Assembly: GCF_910589235.1 (NCBI RefSeq)
Contig: NC_060973.1
Span: 1,670,001 to 1,734,000 of the forward strand
Direction: 5' to 3'
Origin: Vespa crabro
Taxonomy: Eukaryota; Arthropoda; Insecta; Hymenoptera; Vespidae
DNA length: 64,000 nt
The notes under the pieces were generated by a model that saw nothing but the letters and a program-made list of their open reading frames with translations, was not told the DNA's origin and ran no database searches. Below are positions 14,101 through 26,061 of the stretch, in pieces (the stretch's first letter is position 1; each line of letters opens with the position of its first letter). The position numbers and the translations under genes are program-made.

Positions 14101-17100
14101 ATAAATTTATATATAAAGGTCAGTGACCTAGGGTCAACGACAAATTCTCCCATTCGAACATTACGTTTTATAATTCTTCCAAATTTTCACTTCTTCTATC
14201 AGCAAATATTTTTTTCTCTTTTTTTTTTTTCGTATTTTATTTTTTAATTAAATCTGTTTGTCTTAAATTCACTGTGTACGTGGAATAACGTGTAAATATA
14301 TTTCATAGGTATATTTGGGTTTTATTAAAAATGTTTCTTTTTTTTTTCTTCTTTTTTTTTTTTTCTTTTTTCGTATGAATCGAACAATTCATAATACATA
14401 TACGTTTGGTTAAAATTTTTGAAATTTTTTCCTTATCTTCTTTTCCTTTGGATAAATCCAATAATCCTAAATACATTCATTTTCTTAAATTCTTTCTTCT
14501 TTTTTTTTAATTGTTACAATTTATTTCTTTTCTCGGAATGATAAAATTAATAATTACTTAGTTTTAATATATTTTTGATACATATATATATGTATATATA
14601 TAACTAACCACGGCTCGAATTGAACAATTTGAAGTTCATTGACCCGAACGAGCAATTTACAGGTAGTTATATTTCTCTTTTTGCAGTAATGGTTACCTAA
14701 TCAAAAACCGTTCTAATATAAAGGAATTTTTTTTCTCTTTTTCTTTTCTTTTCTAACCAAGATGAGAAGAAAGAAAGATGTTTCTCCACTTGCGAAAACC
14801 GGTTCATTGTCTCGAGTCCGAGATTACCGTTGTACTTCTAAATACGGTCTTCTCTGGCATGTAACTACAACTTCAAGGTTACCAACATCCTGGTATAAGA
14901 TGAAATTTTGATCAAGGATGAAAACGTTGGATGCGATTTGCAATTAGATTTATTTCTATAAATTCCGAGACGACACGAGAATGTTCTGTATTAAGGTTAA
15001 ATAAACAAAATTAATTTTATAATTGAAATTATATCCTTTGTGTTCAATTACAACGTCGTTAAGATTTTTAATTAATTAATTAACAGTATACGTTGTTAAA
15101 TAAAGAATTGTTGCTTTCACTATGATTTAAGAATTCGCGAAGCAATAATTTTATATAATCAAAATTCTTTTGTGAAATACTCAGCTAAAAAATTGCTCGC
15201 TTCGATATCGTTCTACACGATGAATCGTGTGGAACGTTTATAATAAAAAAAAAAAAAAAAAAAAAGAAAGAAAAAAAAAGAAAAAAGGGGGGGAAGAAAA
15301 AAGAGAAAAAGACATAATAAAAGGTAAAAGAAAGAAATGTGTAGTCAAGCATTATAACCTGGCCAAACTACTTTAGCATGAAAGGAAATCGATAGCTCCG
15401 CCTTTTCGTGGAACCTCCTGTGAAGGTTGGAGAACGAACACTTTGTCATATATATGTATATATATATATATATAGTAGTCTCGTTTTCAAGAAAAGTTTA
15501 AATATAATTTTCTTTCTTCCTCGATCTCCTAATTTTCTAATCAATGTTGATAAATTTTATCCATTCGACGAAAATAATAATATAAAAATATTACAGATTT
15601 TCGATTAACAAATTAATATTAAAAATAAAGTCGAGAAATTCAATTTTGTTATATACTAACTACATACATATATATATATATATATCTTATTTCTCTCTCT
15701 CTCTCCCTCTCTCTCTCTCTCTCTTTCTACTCTTTTTAGATTTTGTATATGTAATAAAAAAATAACAACGACGTACTTTCGTGCATAGTCATCGTGTATT
15801 TTTATCCCCCCCAAAAAAAAAAAAAAGAAAAAGAAAAAGAAAAAAAAACTAGCCTAAGTGCCTACTGACAGTCTTATGCTATTCGTGGCGTATTTAATTA
15901 ACTACGAGATTTAAAGATGTATCCGAGTACCACTTGTCTCTTTCTTTTTTTTCCTTTTCCTTTTTTTCTTCTTATTCTTTTGAAACTCGAAAGATTCGAT
16001 TTTCGCATGTAACTTAATCTAATGGGGAGGGAAAAAAATTAATTAATAAATAAATAAATAGAATTGCGAATAGGAGAAGAAAAAAAAATATCGAATTCAA
16101 CGCGAAAGTGAAATTGTACGATATATAAGTGTTGTTTTTATTTCGCAAAAAAAGTCAATACAAACTAAAGCTGCGAAACTGAAACGAATAATTTGATAAG
16201 CAAAATCGAAAACTTTCTTCTGTTTCCTTCCGTTTCAACAAATATTTTCTTCTATTTATATATCCGTGTACACGGGAGCGCGTGCGCATGTTCATGTATG
16301 TGTACATTGTGCATGTATATTTAGATACGTGATAACGAAATACGATGGGGGCTCGCATATTTCCATATATTATTTCCTTTTAATTTTTCTCTTTCTTTTT
16401 TTAAACGACATCAAACAAAATATTAATCTTCCCTCTCTCGGCTCTTTTTTCATTTATTTACCACCGAGCGAAATGCATACATAATAAACTTCGCAGATCA
16501 AAATCAAAATGAAAATTGCAACGAGCGTAGTACCGAAGCGAAAATTTATTGAGACGAAAGAAGAGGAAAAAAGAAGAAGAAAAAAAAAAAAAAAAGAAAA
16601 AGAAAGAAAGAAAGAAAAATAAGTCCTGTTGAAAGATTCATAAGATATTTTTTATACGTTCGCAAAGAAAAGCAGCAAGGCGAAGAAAGTTTGTGCTCGA
16701 GTGATCCTTGATGTTTTACACTTTGATATAAAAAGAAAGAAAGAAAAAAAAAAGAAATAAAAAAGAGAGAGAGAGAGAGAGAGAGAAAAGAAAAGAAGAG
16801 GAAAGAAAAAAGTTATCTTCATTAACTTCTCGTTTCTATCGATTACTAGCAAGCTAAGTTACGTCAACTTAGCTTAAGATTACTATAGTCACTCTGACAC
16901 AACGATGACTCATTTCTTAATATCGTATATTAATATTTCATTAGAAAACTAAATCCGAAGAAATTCAATTTCTAATCATACAGAAATATATTTTCTAATC
17001 ACAAAGTAATATATATATATATATATTTTTTTTTTGTTTTTTTTTCTTTCATTTCTACTACTACTACTACTTCTACTAGTACTACTACTATATATGTATA

Positions 17101-17150
17101 TGTATATATTGTTATCATAAATTAGTTTTATCGACGATGATATGAAAAAG

Positions 17151-17188
<38 letters not shown>

Positions 17189-18636
17189 CATATAGAATGA
17201 GTCAAATCATATAATACATATCGTATTATTCCAATTGAAATTAATTTAAATGAATAATTATTTACGACATTAATAATTATTGATTCGCTCCTTAAATTAA
17301 ATATTTATATTCGTTCGATCATTTCGAATGTACTCGGGAAACATGCAATGGCATTAATAACGATAAGTATTAATCGGAACGTGATCAATCGATGACTGAA
17401 AACACGAATCAAGTACTTATACGTGATCACAAACACTTCAATATGATCGACGAGATTCTACAAGAACATGAGTTTGACGTAAATCATAATTTTTTTTTTC
17501 CTTTCTTATTTTTTCTTTTTTTTTTTTTTCTTTTTTCTTTTTTTCCCCTCTCTTTTTCTTGATATAAACAGCTCTTTAAGAATATTCATTGGAATATTCA
17601 CTTGTAAAGATCTATCCTGTTCGTCGAAAATCATTTTTCACAATTGATTTTCGATTAACATATATGATGTACGAAATATAAATTAATCGAAAGTCAAATA
17701 TATCAAATTGACAACAACGGAAGTTAAGGTGTATAAAGTGTCACTTTATTTTACGGGTAGCCATTTGTAAGATAAAATAAAATAAAAAAAAAAAAAAAAA
17801 AAGAAAAAATTAACGCGCATAAATAACGATGAATTTTATTTTAAATTCTGATTTTTCAAAAAGGTCTCTATAGATCTAAAAGTGATTCATATCCTGTTAA
17901 TAAAAAATATATAAACGAGTTAAAATTAATAACCAGTCCTCCTCTTCATGTTTTCGTTTTATATATCTTACTAACCACATTGATCGAGAGGGATCTCTCG
18001 TGATTACTGGTTCACCTTCAATAAAGTAGAAAATATCATCTCGATCGAGGACCACCCACAACAAAGATCCTCTTTCCTTTTACACGTATATACACAATCT
18101 GTTATATTTTATAATTAATTCTTAACATTATTACTATTAATCCTTAATTTCCAATATACATATATATATACATATATATATGTATATGTATTGTATATAC
18201 GTTATTTATAAAATATTAATTATAAAATAATTTATTATTATAATAATATTAAATGAAAAAATTATTATTGCAAAAAGAAAATAAATTAAAAACAACGAAT
18301 ATCTATATTTTTTCTCTTAGAGTCAAATTAATATATCAATAAATTAAGAAATAAAAGAAATGCTATTACTAGTAGTAATGATTAATTCTTTACGCGTTTC
18401 CTATGTGAAACGAATACAATATAAACGTAACGCGCAATTCACACGTACGAAACGATGTTTATGAAATTGATATGTAATTATAAGTCATTTGAATTATTAA
18501 AGAACAATATTCGCCTGTCTAATGACATACATAATTTAAAAGAATTTTTGAATTACGTATGAGAAATTGTTTTCTTAAAAATAAACAACCTGTTATTCTT
18601 AAATAAACAATACGTGTACTTATATCATTATGTTCG

Positions 18637-18698
<62 letters not shown>

Positions 18699-19298
18699 CT
18701 ACTAATTAAAAAAGAATACAATTATCCATTAATATACATATATATGCCTTTCGTTTCGAAATAGTAATATTGAACATGACCTTTGCTTATCAATGTAGCA
18801 ATCCTTATCTCTACCAGCTATGTATTATACTTATTATGAATAATATACACGCGCACACATATACGCATGCATAATACAAAGTCAAATATATTCTTTCAAC
18901 AACTTCAACTTGTTTTTCTCCCAAACTTCTTTTTTATGTCTACCTTTCTTTTTCTTTTCTTTTTCTGTTCCCTTTTTTTTTTTTTTTTGTAAATATATGA
19001 TACACAATGTTTATGATTATTTTCTATACGTTATCCACTGTAATATAAAGTGCATATTTGATTTCAAAGCTTTGAGTGTAGTAATATTAACGAAGCTGAT
19101 ATTTTATAATACTATATAACACGAATAATCCGAAGGTAGTTGGGTTAGGTCAGTACACGTATTTATTTCCTGCACGCACATATACTCTATAATAAGAGGG
19201 AGGGGGAGGGGAGGGGCAGAAAGAAAATGCAATAAAAAAAAAGGAGAAAAAAAGAAAAAGGAAAAAATTTACTTGTAAAGAATGCATGGTGCATGTTC

Positions 19299-19340
<42 letters not shown>

Positions 19341-19546
19341 ATGTGATAATACGATCTTATACTTCGTTACAACTACATGCACGTAACTTAAACTATATTT
19401 GTGTGGATAATAATTATAACGAAAGAAAAAAAAAAAAAAAAGAAAAATTAAAAGATAAAAAAGAAAAGATCATTCGGAACACATGGCTTCTATTGGATAG
19501 ATAAGATACATATTGTACGTCTCATTATTATTATAGATAAATAAAA

Positions 19547-19609
<63 letters not shown>

Positions 19610-20266
19610 GAAGAAAATATCGCGAATTATTTAAAATTAACAAACTACCTCTCCAATGGCTTCTTCATTCTCATTAACTAAGTAGTCAATCGAGTTGCTA
19701 AGAAACGAAATTCTTTGCTAATTACGTTAATTCAATTACTATGCCTGGCTAAAACGAGAATAAACGTGAGCCGGCTTTTCCGTTTGATGAGATACACGAA
19801 AGAGAAATAGATAGAGAGAAATAAATAGAAATAGAGATAAAGATAGATATAAAGATAGAGATAGATTTTCCTCGAATATAAATTAACCAATTTGAACAGT
19901 TGTAATCAGTTCAATACCCCGAACGTTCTAACCTAAAAATCGATATTAATTATCTTCTTATTATACATACATGCATACATACGTACACACATATATTATG
20001 TATAAATACATCCTCACACAAAGCATATATATTTATTAAGATTAATAAATTTCATTAATTAATAAAAAAAAAAAAAAAAAAAAAGAAAAGAAAATAACCA
20101 TTAAATCATCTACCTCAAACGTTACATGAAAGGCGTAGTAATACATTCTGAAAAACATATGTGCGTCGGTAGGATAGCAGCTGTGATTACGTTCACGTAA
20201 AAATGCGCTTAGGTTAGAACTACTTCCTTTCTCCCTCTCCTACTCCCTCTCTAGTACATCTGTCTC

Positions 20267-20337
<71 letters not shown>

Positions 20338-20581
20338 TATTTCTCTTCGTCACGCCAACATGGAACGCATTTCGTCGACCATACGTAATAGGCATAAATC
20401 GTAAAAACATCGTCAATTATTATAATTCGATAAAACTATATCAATATAAAAGCAATATAAAAGAGAAAGATAGATATATGTGTATACATATATATATATA
20501 TATTGCTTATAATTAATTCGATATTCCGTATCTATCAATCTATCTATCTCTTTCTCTCTCACCTGTTGGTACGTTGCTCAT
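7001..20581 (-). CDS. TPD52: Tumor protein D52 family (TPD52/D54), six coding exons
   Basis: D52-family proteins are small coiled-coil adaptors linked to vesicle trafficking and lipid-droplet biology. Coding exons in transcript order (minus strand) are 20563-20581, 10540-10670, 9515-9663, 8437-8496, 7602-7764 and 7001-7138. They join in phase to 660 nt, or 219 residues plus TAG. The start MSNVPT sits in a 19-nt exon followed by GTGAG. Family hallmarks in order are LTLEEQENQ...IWNAELAK (about residues 32-50), the coiled coil IEEEINTLRHVL...ELKRKLG (51-77), YQNVGEKLGQFSKAI (101-115), and ISMKLGQMRNSDSFRSLEERV (about 144-165), the invariant D52 signature. The Ser/Ala/Arg-rich C terminus ends in IPEDKLLS. 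The final exon has no in-frame Met, so a Met-initiated ORF search would miss it. Length is normal for the family. Intron 1 is about 9.9 kb and holds a candidate alternative exon and regulatory motifs. Family identity is firm; the exact 5' end is less so. Confidence 0.93.
7192..7236. repeat. (AT)n microsatellite in the last TPD52 intron
   Basis: About 45 bp of pure TA dinucleotides lie roughly 55 bp upstream (transcript sense) of the last-exon acceptor at 7139-7140. A second run near 7560-7578 sits just past the preceding donor. Confidence 0.9.
9357..9494. repeat. CATACATACGTT tetranucleotide array ending in an alternating CG tract
   Basis: A CATA/CGTT tetranucleotide array (9370-9465) passes into ACACAC and then pure CG alternation (9476-9493). 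The CG end is 20 bp from the donor of TPD52 exon 3 (9514/9513 on the minus strand). Uninterrupted CA/CG alternation is the classic left-handed (Z) DNA sequence pattern. Confidence 0.85.
10268..10307. repeat. (CAT)n microsatellite
   Basis: Thirteen near-perfect ATC/CAT units in the intron between TPD52 exons 2 and 3. They are followed by a (CT)n tract at about 10425-10465. Confidence 0.9.
11036..11092. repeat. (CT)n microsatellite
   Basis: About 57 bp of uninterrupted CT in TPD52 intron 1, which reads as GA in the transcript. Similar tracts at 13294-13342 and 20273-20333 lie in the same intron or just inside its 5' border. Confidence 0.9.
12482..12956 (-). CDS. Candidate alternative first coding exon of TPD52 (long isoform)
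   Basis: An open frame from ATG at 12956 (a second Met, MSETT, begins at 12944) encodes 158 residues of complex, non-repeat protein. It is acidic in the first half (DDNDEH, YEEDAYY, DDIDELCDDADEIF). It then becomes basic and hydrophobic, through GFRKKRSVRVIFQDF to INSQNYKKLLELVKG. Beyond 12482 the frame runs into poly-Lys from an A/T tract, which is probably intronic. A possible donor AAAG|GTGCAT lies at 12482/12481 in phase 1. That phase is exactly what TPD52 exon 2 needs, and joining them would give a 371-residue protein. The donor is weak, and I do not recognise the protein family. It could also be an exon of an unrelated gene nested in the intron. Confidence 0.45.
13479..13823 (+). CDS. 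Uncertain ORF inside TPD52 intron 1, opposite strand
   Basis: A 114-codon frame with mostly ordinary amino-acid composition, except a Ser run encoded by the TTC array at 13727-13766. Possible splice donors on the plus strand (AATA|GTAAGC near 13708 and CAAG|GTAAAG near 13806) mean it could be part of a spliced exon. I recognise no family and see no matching acceptor or partner exon. On the minus strand the same DNA could be untranslated leader for the 12482-12956 exon. Treat it as unproven. Confidence 0.2.
   Translation: MGERSYLLRFVLFSSDTKEKNKKDKTEDHVHHQLRLANDDNLTAGAKEIVPCRSLTLVGATIAMATYQGTQRKKSNSKPSPSPSSSSSSSSSSSSSVYWRTALGLKPDKVKWKW
14069..14097. repeat. (GT)n microsatellite
   Basis: A run of GT dinucleotides immediately follows (AT)n at 14050-14068. 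It lies 20 bp before the AGGTCA inverted repeat. Confidence 0.85.
14117..14136. promoter_or_regulatory. Perfect palindromic EcR/USP-type element plus a third half-site
   Basis: Bases 14117-14129 read AGGTCAGTGACCT, a perfect inverted repeat of the nuclear-receptor half-site with one-base spacing (IR1). This is the idealised ecdysone response element bound by EcR/USP. A third half-site, AGGGTCA, follows at 14130-14136. It lies in TPD52 intron 1, about 6.4 kb from the first coding exon. The motif match is exact; function is inferred. Confidence 0.5.
14633..14645. promoter_or_regulatory. Second EcR/USP-type inverted repeat
   Basis: AGTTCATTGACCC fits the natural ecdysone-element pattern RG(G/T)TCANTGA(C/A)CY without mismatch. 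It is 516 bp from the perfect palindrome at 14117. A Zelda-type heptamer CAGGTAG lies at 14660-14666, and a Grainyhead-type octamer AACCGGTT at 14797-14804. The surrounding 14600-14960 is non-repetitive, unlike most of this intron, which fits a small cis-regulatory module. Confidence 0.42.
14797..14804. promoter_or_regulatory. Grainyhead-type site AACCGGTT
   Basis: A perfect AACCGGTT octamer lies within the unique island of TPD52 intron 1. It is short enough to arise by chance; its proximity to the nuclear-receptor repeats gives it some weight. Confidence 0.25.
18638..18697. repeat. (AT)n microsatellite, 60 bp
   Basis: Pure AT dinucleotide run in TPD52 intron 1. A comparable run is at 19551-19601, and an A36-class homopolymer is at 19303-19338. 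Confidence 0.9.
20273..20333. repeat. (CT)n microsatellite next to the first TPD52 intron donor
   Basis: About 60 bp of uninterrupted CT begins roughly 230 bp inside intron 1 from the donor at 20562. Further short CT/TATC runs (20530-20560) sit directly against the donor GTGAGAGAGAAAG. Confidence 0.9.
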
Positions 20582-20900
20582 CTTGTTGTCGTTGAAACGA
20601 AGTAGTTCTGGTTACTAAAGAAGATCTCGTCCGCTTAATAAGACACTTCTCGTATTTATCTCGATGTTCTATCTTTTTCTTTATATTCGTAATAATACAC
20701 TGGGAATGATATCGTTTAAAATGAGATAAAGGCACGTCGAAAATGTTCTTGAAAAGAAATACGCGAGATCAGAAGACGTGTTCTCCGTCACCGGGTCGAG
20801 ATCGATCCTTTCTGAGTGCCGTGCGTCGAATGTCGTGACAGCCATATTGGAGCTGACATCGTTGTTCTTAGCGCCGTCTAGCGGACGCTTATTGAACTAT
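20582..20900 (-). promoter_or_regulatory. Probable TPD52 5' leader and promoter
   Basis: Directly upstream of the MSNVPT start the sequence changes from repeats to unique, GC-richer DNA with several CpGs (for example around 20780-20890). This fits a 5' untranslated region and promoter. No TATA box at a convincing distance is evident. The transcription start is not determined. Confidence 0.45.
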
Positions 20901-21806
20901 CGTATCGATAAGAAAGGAAATTTGTAGTTTGTAGTCGATGTTATCGATCGATCGATGTAATTATTTATTATTTCTTATTCGAAATCATTGAACATTTTTA
21001 TTATACATACATGATATATATATATGTATGTATAAATTAAATTAAATATGTATGTATGTAATATGTATGTATGTAAATATGTAAATATGTACATATATTA
21101 TACGGGTAAACGAGAGATTTACTCCTAGTTCTTTCTTAATAACGTTTATTTTTCATTTTCTATTTATCTATGTACAGTTATATACTGGCTCGTCTATACA
21201 TATATATATATATACATATATATTATATTAATATATATTACATACGCATATATTATAAATATATATATATATAATATATATAATATATAATATATATGTA
21301 TATATAAATATATGCATATATATGCAACTGAGAAACATGATAATTAATATCCTCTAAAAATTTGCGAACTCGTTATAGAAATGTTTCTATACAATGCAAC
21401 GATCCGTTCAATATACATATACAAAGATTAATTTTTCTTTTTCTTTCTTTTCCTTTTTTTTTTCTTTTTTTTCTTTTTTTTTCTTTTTTTTCTTTTTTTT
21501 TTTTTTTTTTTTTTTTTTTTCTTACAGGATCAATATTATATCTCTCCTGATTCCGGCAATTGCCACGAATGATTTTTTATTTATTTATTTTTTTTTTATT
21601 TTTTATTTATTTATTTCTTTTTTCATTGGATTATTCTATATTACGTCGTTTCGAAGCGTAAAAATTGTTGGTATTGCACAGAGATCAATTCCTACGTGGA
21701 TTCAGCGTACACACACGCTATTGTTATTTAACATGTCATTTTCTATGCGTTCTTATCAATACAAATTTTGTGTGTGTTTGTGTATCCATATAACCATGTA
21801 TGTATG

Positions 21807-21858
<52 letters not shown>

Positions 21859-22358
21859 AAAAATTAATGATGGTGTGCATTTATCTGCACGTTATCTTGG
21901 ATTACATTTCATCATCGATCGATAAATTTTAATCAAGATCTTGTATTGAATGATTCCACGATAGAACCTTGATTTTTATCTGCGTTTTATTGCTTTTTTA
22001 TGCTCTTTTTTTTTTTTCTTTTTTTTTCTGAATTTAATACTCTCTTTTCCTTCTTTATTCTTTTCTTATTCTTTGAATACAACATCTTGTCAGTTAATTT
22101 ATTCCGTTAGATTTTTACATGCTAATTAATTAACATGTATCTAAAATTTTCAAAGAGCTTTATACAACCGAAAGAATATATTATTATTTTCTAGCAATGA
22201 AATATCGATGTTTCTGGATTGTTGACAATTTCGACACAATCGAGGCTCTATCATAAAGAATCTTACATATAATGTACTTCGATTTCCTTCGTAAGATTTG
22301 TATTTATCTTTTATTATTATTATTATTATTCTTCTTCTTATTATTATTATTATAATTA

Positions 22359-22417
<59 letters not shown>

Positions 22418-22640
22418 CGACATCTCGAATCTCGATAGAGAACGCTTGATTTCTAAGAAGCGTATCTAGATAGTCAGAGACTGTCTTAAAAGATTCGGAG
22501 AAAATAGCGCTTCTGCTTGCAATATTACGACAAATAAATCAAAAAAGCCTTTAGCAATGTTGTTGTTCAATAATCATTCTTGTAATTTTGTACTTTGTGT
22601 ATATATTATATCAATTTATATATACATCCATATATACGAC

Positions 22641-22674
<34 letters not shown>

Positions 22675-24271
22675 TGTATGTATGTATGTTGCGTGTATGT
22701 ACGTGTGTGTGTATGTGTGTCTATGTCCATTGTTAATTTCTTACAAATGTTTGTTACAATGGTTAAAGGAACAAGAAAGAGAAAGAGAAAAAGAAAAAGA
22801 AACGTGAAATCATAAAAATCATAGCAATTTAATGAAATTCTTTTCGATCGTTCGTAATAAAATTCATAGCGTTTTTATTTTCTTTTCCTGGTATTTTTTT
22901 TTCTTTTTTTTCTTTTTTTTTTTTTAGTCTTTTTTTCTTTCGTTCTTTTTCGTTTTCTGTTTTTTCTTTGTTTTCCATTTTTGTTTCTTCTTTATTCTCT
23001 AAACGATAATTTCTAATACAATTACACGACATTCGTGAAGATACTAACGCAAAGCTAGGAGCCAGAGTTGATAAGCTAAGCTGACGGATTTAGAAGCTCT
23101 TTAAGTCCGTATACATTCTTCTTTAATTCTAATTCTAATCAATTCGAATCGGCGTGGGAGACAATTGCATTGGCACAATGTAGTATCTGATACGTAATCG
23201 AAAAATTTCAAATTTTTTTCCGATTATTTCGTAACGCTTTGAAATATGATGCATTGTGTATTTGTGAAAACGATCGATAAATAAATTAATAAATAAAAAA
23301 AAAAAAAATATAAAAGAATTATTATATTTTAAGAAGTTCGACTTAACGAATGTAATTTCATTTTGAAAAATAAAATATAACAAAGTTAAAATAATCACGA
23401 ATAATGATCATGCATTTAATTTAGAAAATACGTTCTAATAATTTATTTTATTCCGACGTAATTAATCATTCGGATTTAATCTCGACGCAATAGCAATAGC
23501 ATTGTTTTGTTTCTTTGTTTCGTTTCGTTTATAATTGTTTGCTCTCTTTTTGATTTATTAGTGTTGATTAATTTATTTGAAAAAAAAAATAAAATAAAAT
23601 AAAATAAAATAAAAAAAAAATAAAAAAAAAAGAATTGATAAGTACAAAATGTTATGATACAAACGTTTTATATGTATGCATGTATGTACATAGTAGAATT
23701 GCAAGAAGCTACCAATTAATTAATTCTTTATCTTTTCTTTGTTTTATAAAAATAGTGTCACAGAGACGCTACGATTTGTTTTTCCTCATAATAATTTTCT
23801 CGATTAGTAAAAATGAACGCAGAAGAGGTGCCTGCTTGAGCGTGCTCGAAAAAACTTCTCACGACAAGTAAATTCTTTGGATTGTTTTGTTTGTTTGTTT
23901 GTTTGTTTATTTATTTATTTGTTTGTTCGTTCGTTCGTTCGTTTGTTTGTTTGTTCCTATCTTCTTTTTTTTTTTTTTTAATCTTTTTAATCTCTCGCAC
24001 GGAAGATCGATTGTAAGGAAGAACAATTTTTTTTTTATGTTAATATAAAAAAGTTCTTCTTGAGGATAGTCTTATTCGCCATTTGTTAACATATACATAT
24101 ATTGTATGTATATATATACATCGAGATGCGTGCGTGCTCGCGTATGCATTTGTGTGATCAAGTATAATACGGTGTATATCTGTATTTTTTCGTTTTTTCA
24201 TCATTTCTTTCCTTTTTTATCTTCTCTAGCTTGCATTTTGTTGTTTGAAAAAAAAAATTGATTAAAGATGG

Positions 24272-24360
<89 letters not shown>

Positions 24361-24647
24361 TGTAAAGAAATTTCTTTACTTCTTGATAGTTGAAAACTTT
24401 ACACACACATACACGTAAATCTTGTCTATATTCTTATCGTTTAATTATTCCTTTTTAGGATCTCTATGTCAGAAAGTGATAAAACGGCTTCGTTCTCAAT
24501 GAATGGAAAGCTAACGAGTTTGACATGCTGTTAACGACCACCATAACTAATTAATTAGTAGAGAGTTAGTCAAATAAAGGGAGCTCCTGTTGATTCAATG
24601 GTGCAGTTAGATAGAAAGAGAGAGACAGATAGAGATGGGCAGAGAGG

Positions 24648-24691
<44 letters not shown>

Positions 24692-25104
24692 TTGAAATAG
24701 AAAGATACAAGTGTGTAATGTATCACACAGTGTTTCTCTTTTTACACCGTTTGCTTTCTAATCTTTCGACTAATTCGTTTTTGTCAGACATATTTCTTCT
24801 TTACAATACATACACATACATATTTATTATCTATATATATATATATATATACGTATGACCTGCATACGATTTCTCTCTTTCTCTTTTATGTTTTTACGTT
24901 TTCATGTTTTTTCCTTCCTTTTTTTTTTTTTCTTTTTTCTTTCTTCTTTTTCATTTCACTCTACGAGGCGTAAGCTCGCGTTCTAATTATACACAAGATC
25001 GAATAATTGCAGTTTAGCACGAAGATTTCATTTTTAGATTTTGATTATAATCATTGGAAACGTTGAAGACGTTTTTCCTTCATATTAAATTAGACTATCT
25101 ACTG

Positions 25105-25136
<32 letters not shown>

Positions 25137-25545
25137 CACTGTGTAAGCAGACATAATTTGTATAGATCGAAAAATTTCATTGAGCTTTTATAGTTTTAAT
25201 CTTTTCTTTTCTCTTTTTCTCTTTTTGTTTCTATCTTTTTCTTTTCGAGTTGTTCATCTCTCATTGAGATTTGTTTCGATCGTGAGATTGTCAGTATCGG
25301 AATAGTAAACAAGAGAAAAAAAAAGGAGGAAAAGATAATGAAAACTAATGGAGAAAAAATTTTTTTTTTTCTTAAATAAATTGCTCTCTCACGACAACCT
25401 TATATAACTCTTTGAAATATTCTAATATATTTTTGTTTCTTTTCTAGAGAATTTTTTATCTAACCACACGTACATACACGTACCAGCCGTTTTCTTCTTT
25501 CTCTTTCCTTCTTTCTTTAATTTTTTTTTCTTTTACTTTTTTTTC

Positions 25546-25576
<31 letters not shown>

Positions 25577-25600
25577 GATTTGACCGATTGACCTCCAACA
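20901..25600. other. Intergenic spacer between TPD52 and the ORP gene
   Basis: No supported exon. It contains AT-rich stretches (21190-21320), a T-rich tract (21430-21520), (AT)n at 21811-21853 and an (ATT)n array at 22313-22413. There are (TATG)n at 22648-22690, (TTTG/TTCG)n at 23885-23955, (AT)n plus (GA)n at 24276-24360 and (GA)n at 24655-24690. Frames such as 21394-21867 and 22588-22815 are repeat translations. Confidence 0.65.
22313..22413. repeat. (ATT)n microsatellite
   Basis: A 100-bp ATT array interrupted once by CTTCTTCTT and once by AATTATTG, in the TPD52-ORP spacer. Confidence 0.9.
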
Positions 25601-25612
25601 ACACAAATCTTT

Positions 25613-25618
25613 TTTATT
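25613..25618 (-). terminator. Possible ORP polyadenylation signal
   Basis: TTTATT on the plus strand is AATAAA in the transcript sense, about 190 bp downstream of the ORP stop codon. It is followed by the long T tract at about 25552-25575, which reads as A in the transcript. It is a plausible signal, not proven. Confidence 0.35.
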
Positions 25619-25804
25619 CATATGTCAGACAATATCAACGTCGATCAAATTTCTTTTCTGAGAAAAGAAACAACAACAAAATCTTCACACAATAGCTAAC
25701 GCATCAAACGTAATACGCTCTTTTGGCTTTTGCGTACATGGACTAGTTTTTTTTGTTAATTTTGCTTTAATTTGTTTTCGTCAAAATCATTTTTCTAATA
25801 TTCA

Positions 25805-26015
25805 TTAGAATATATCTTCGATGTCGGTGTAATTACGATCCCAATAGCCACCTTTGTACAGCCAATCGTCTTGGCCCGTGTATGGATTAATTGTCCATCT
25901 AAACCATCTGTAAAAAAAAAAAAAACAAGAAAAGAAAGAAAATGAAAAAGAGGGAGAAAAAAAGAAATAACACAAATTAACAACTAACATCGACGATAAA
26001 TTTCAATTGAAACAT

Positions 26016-26061
<46 letters not shown>

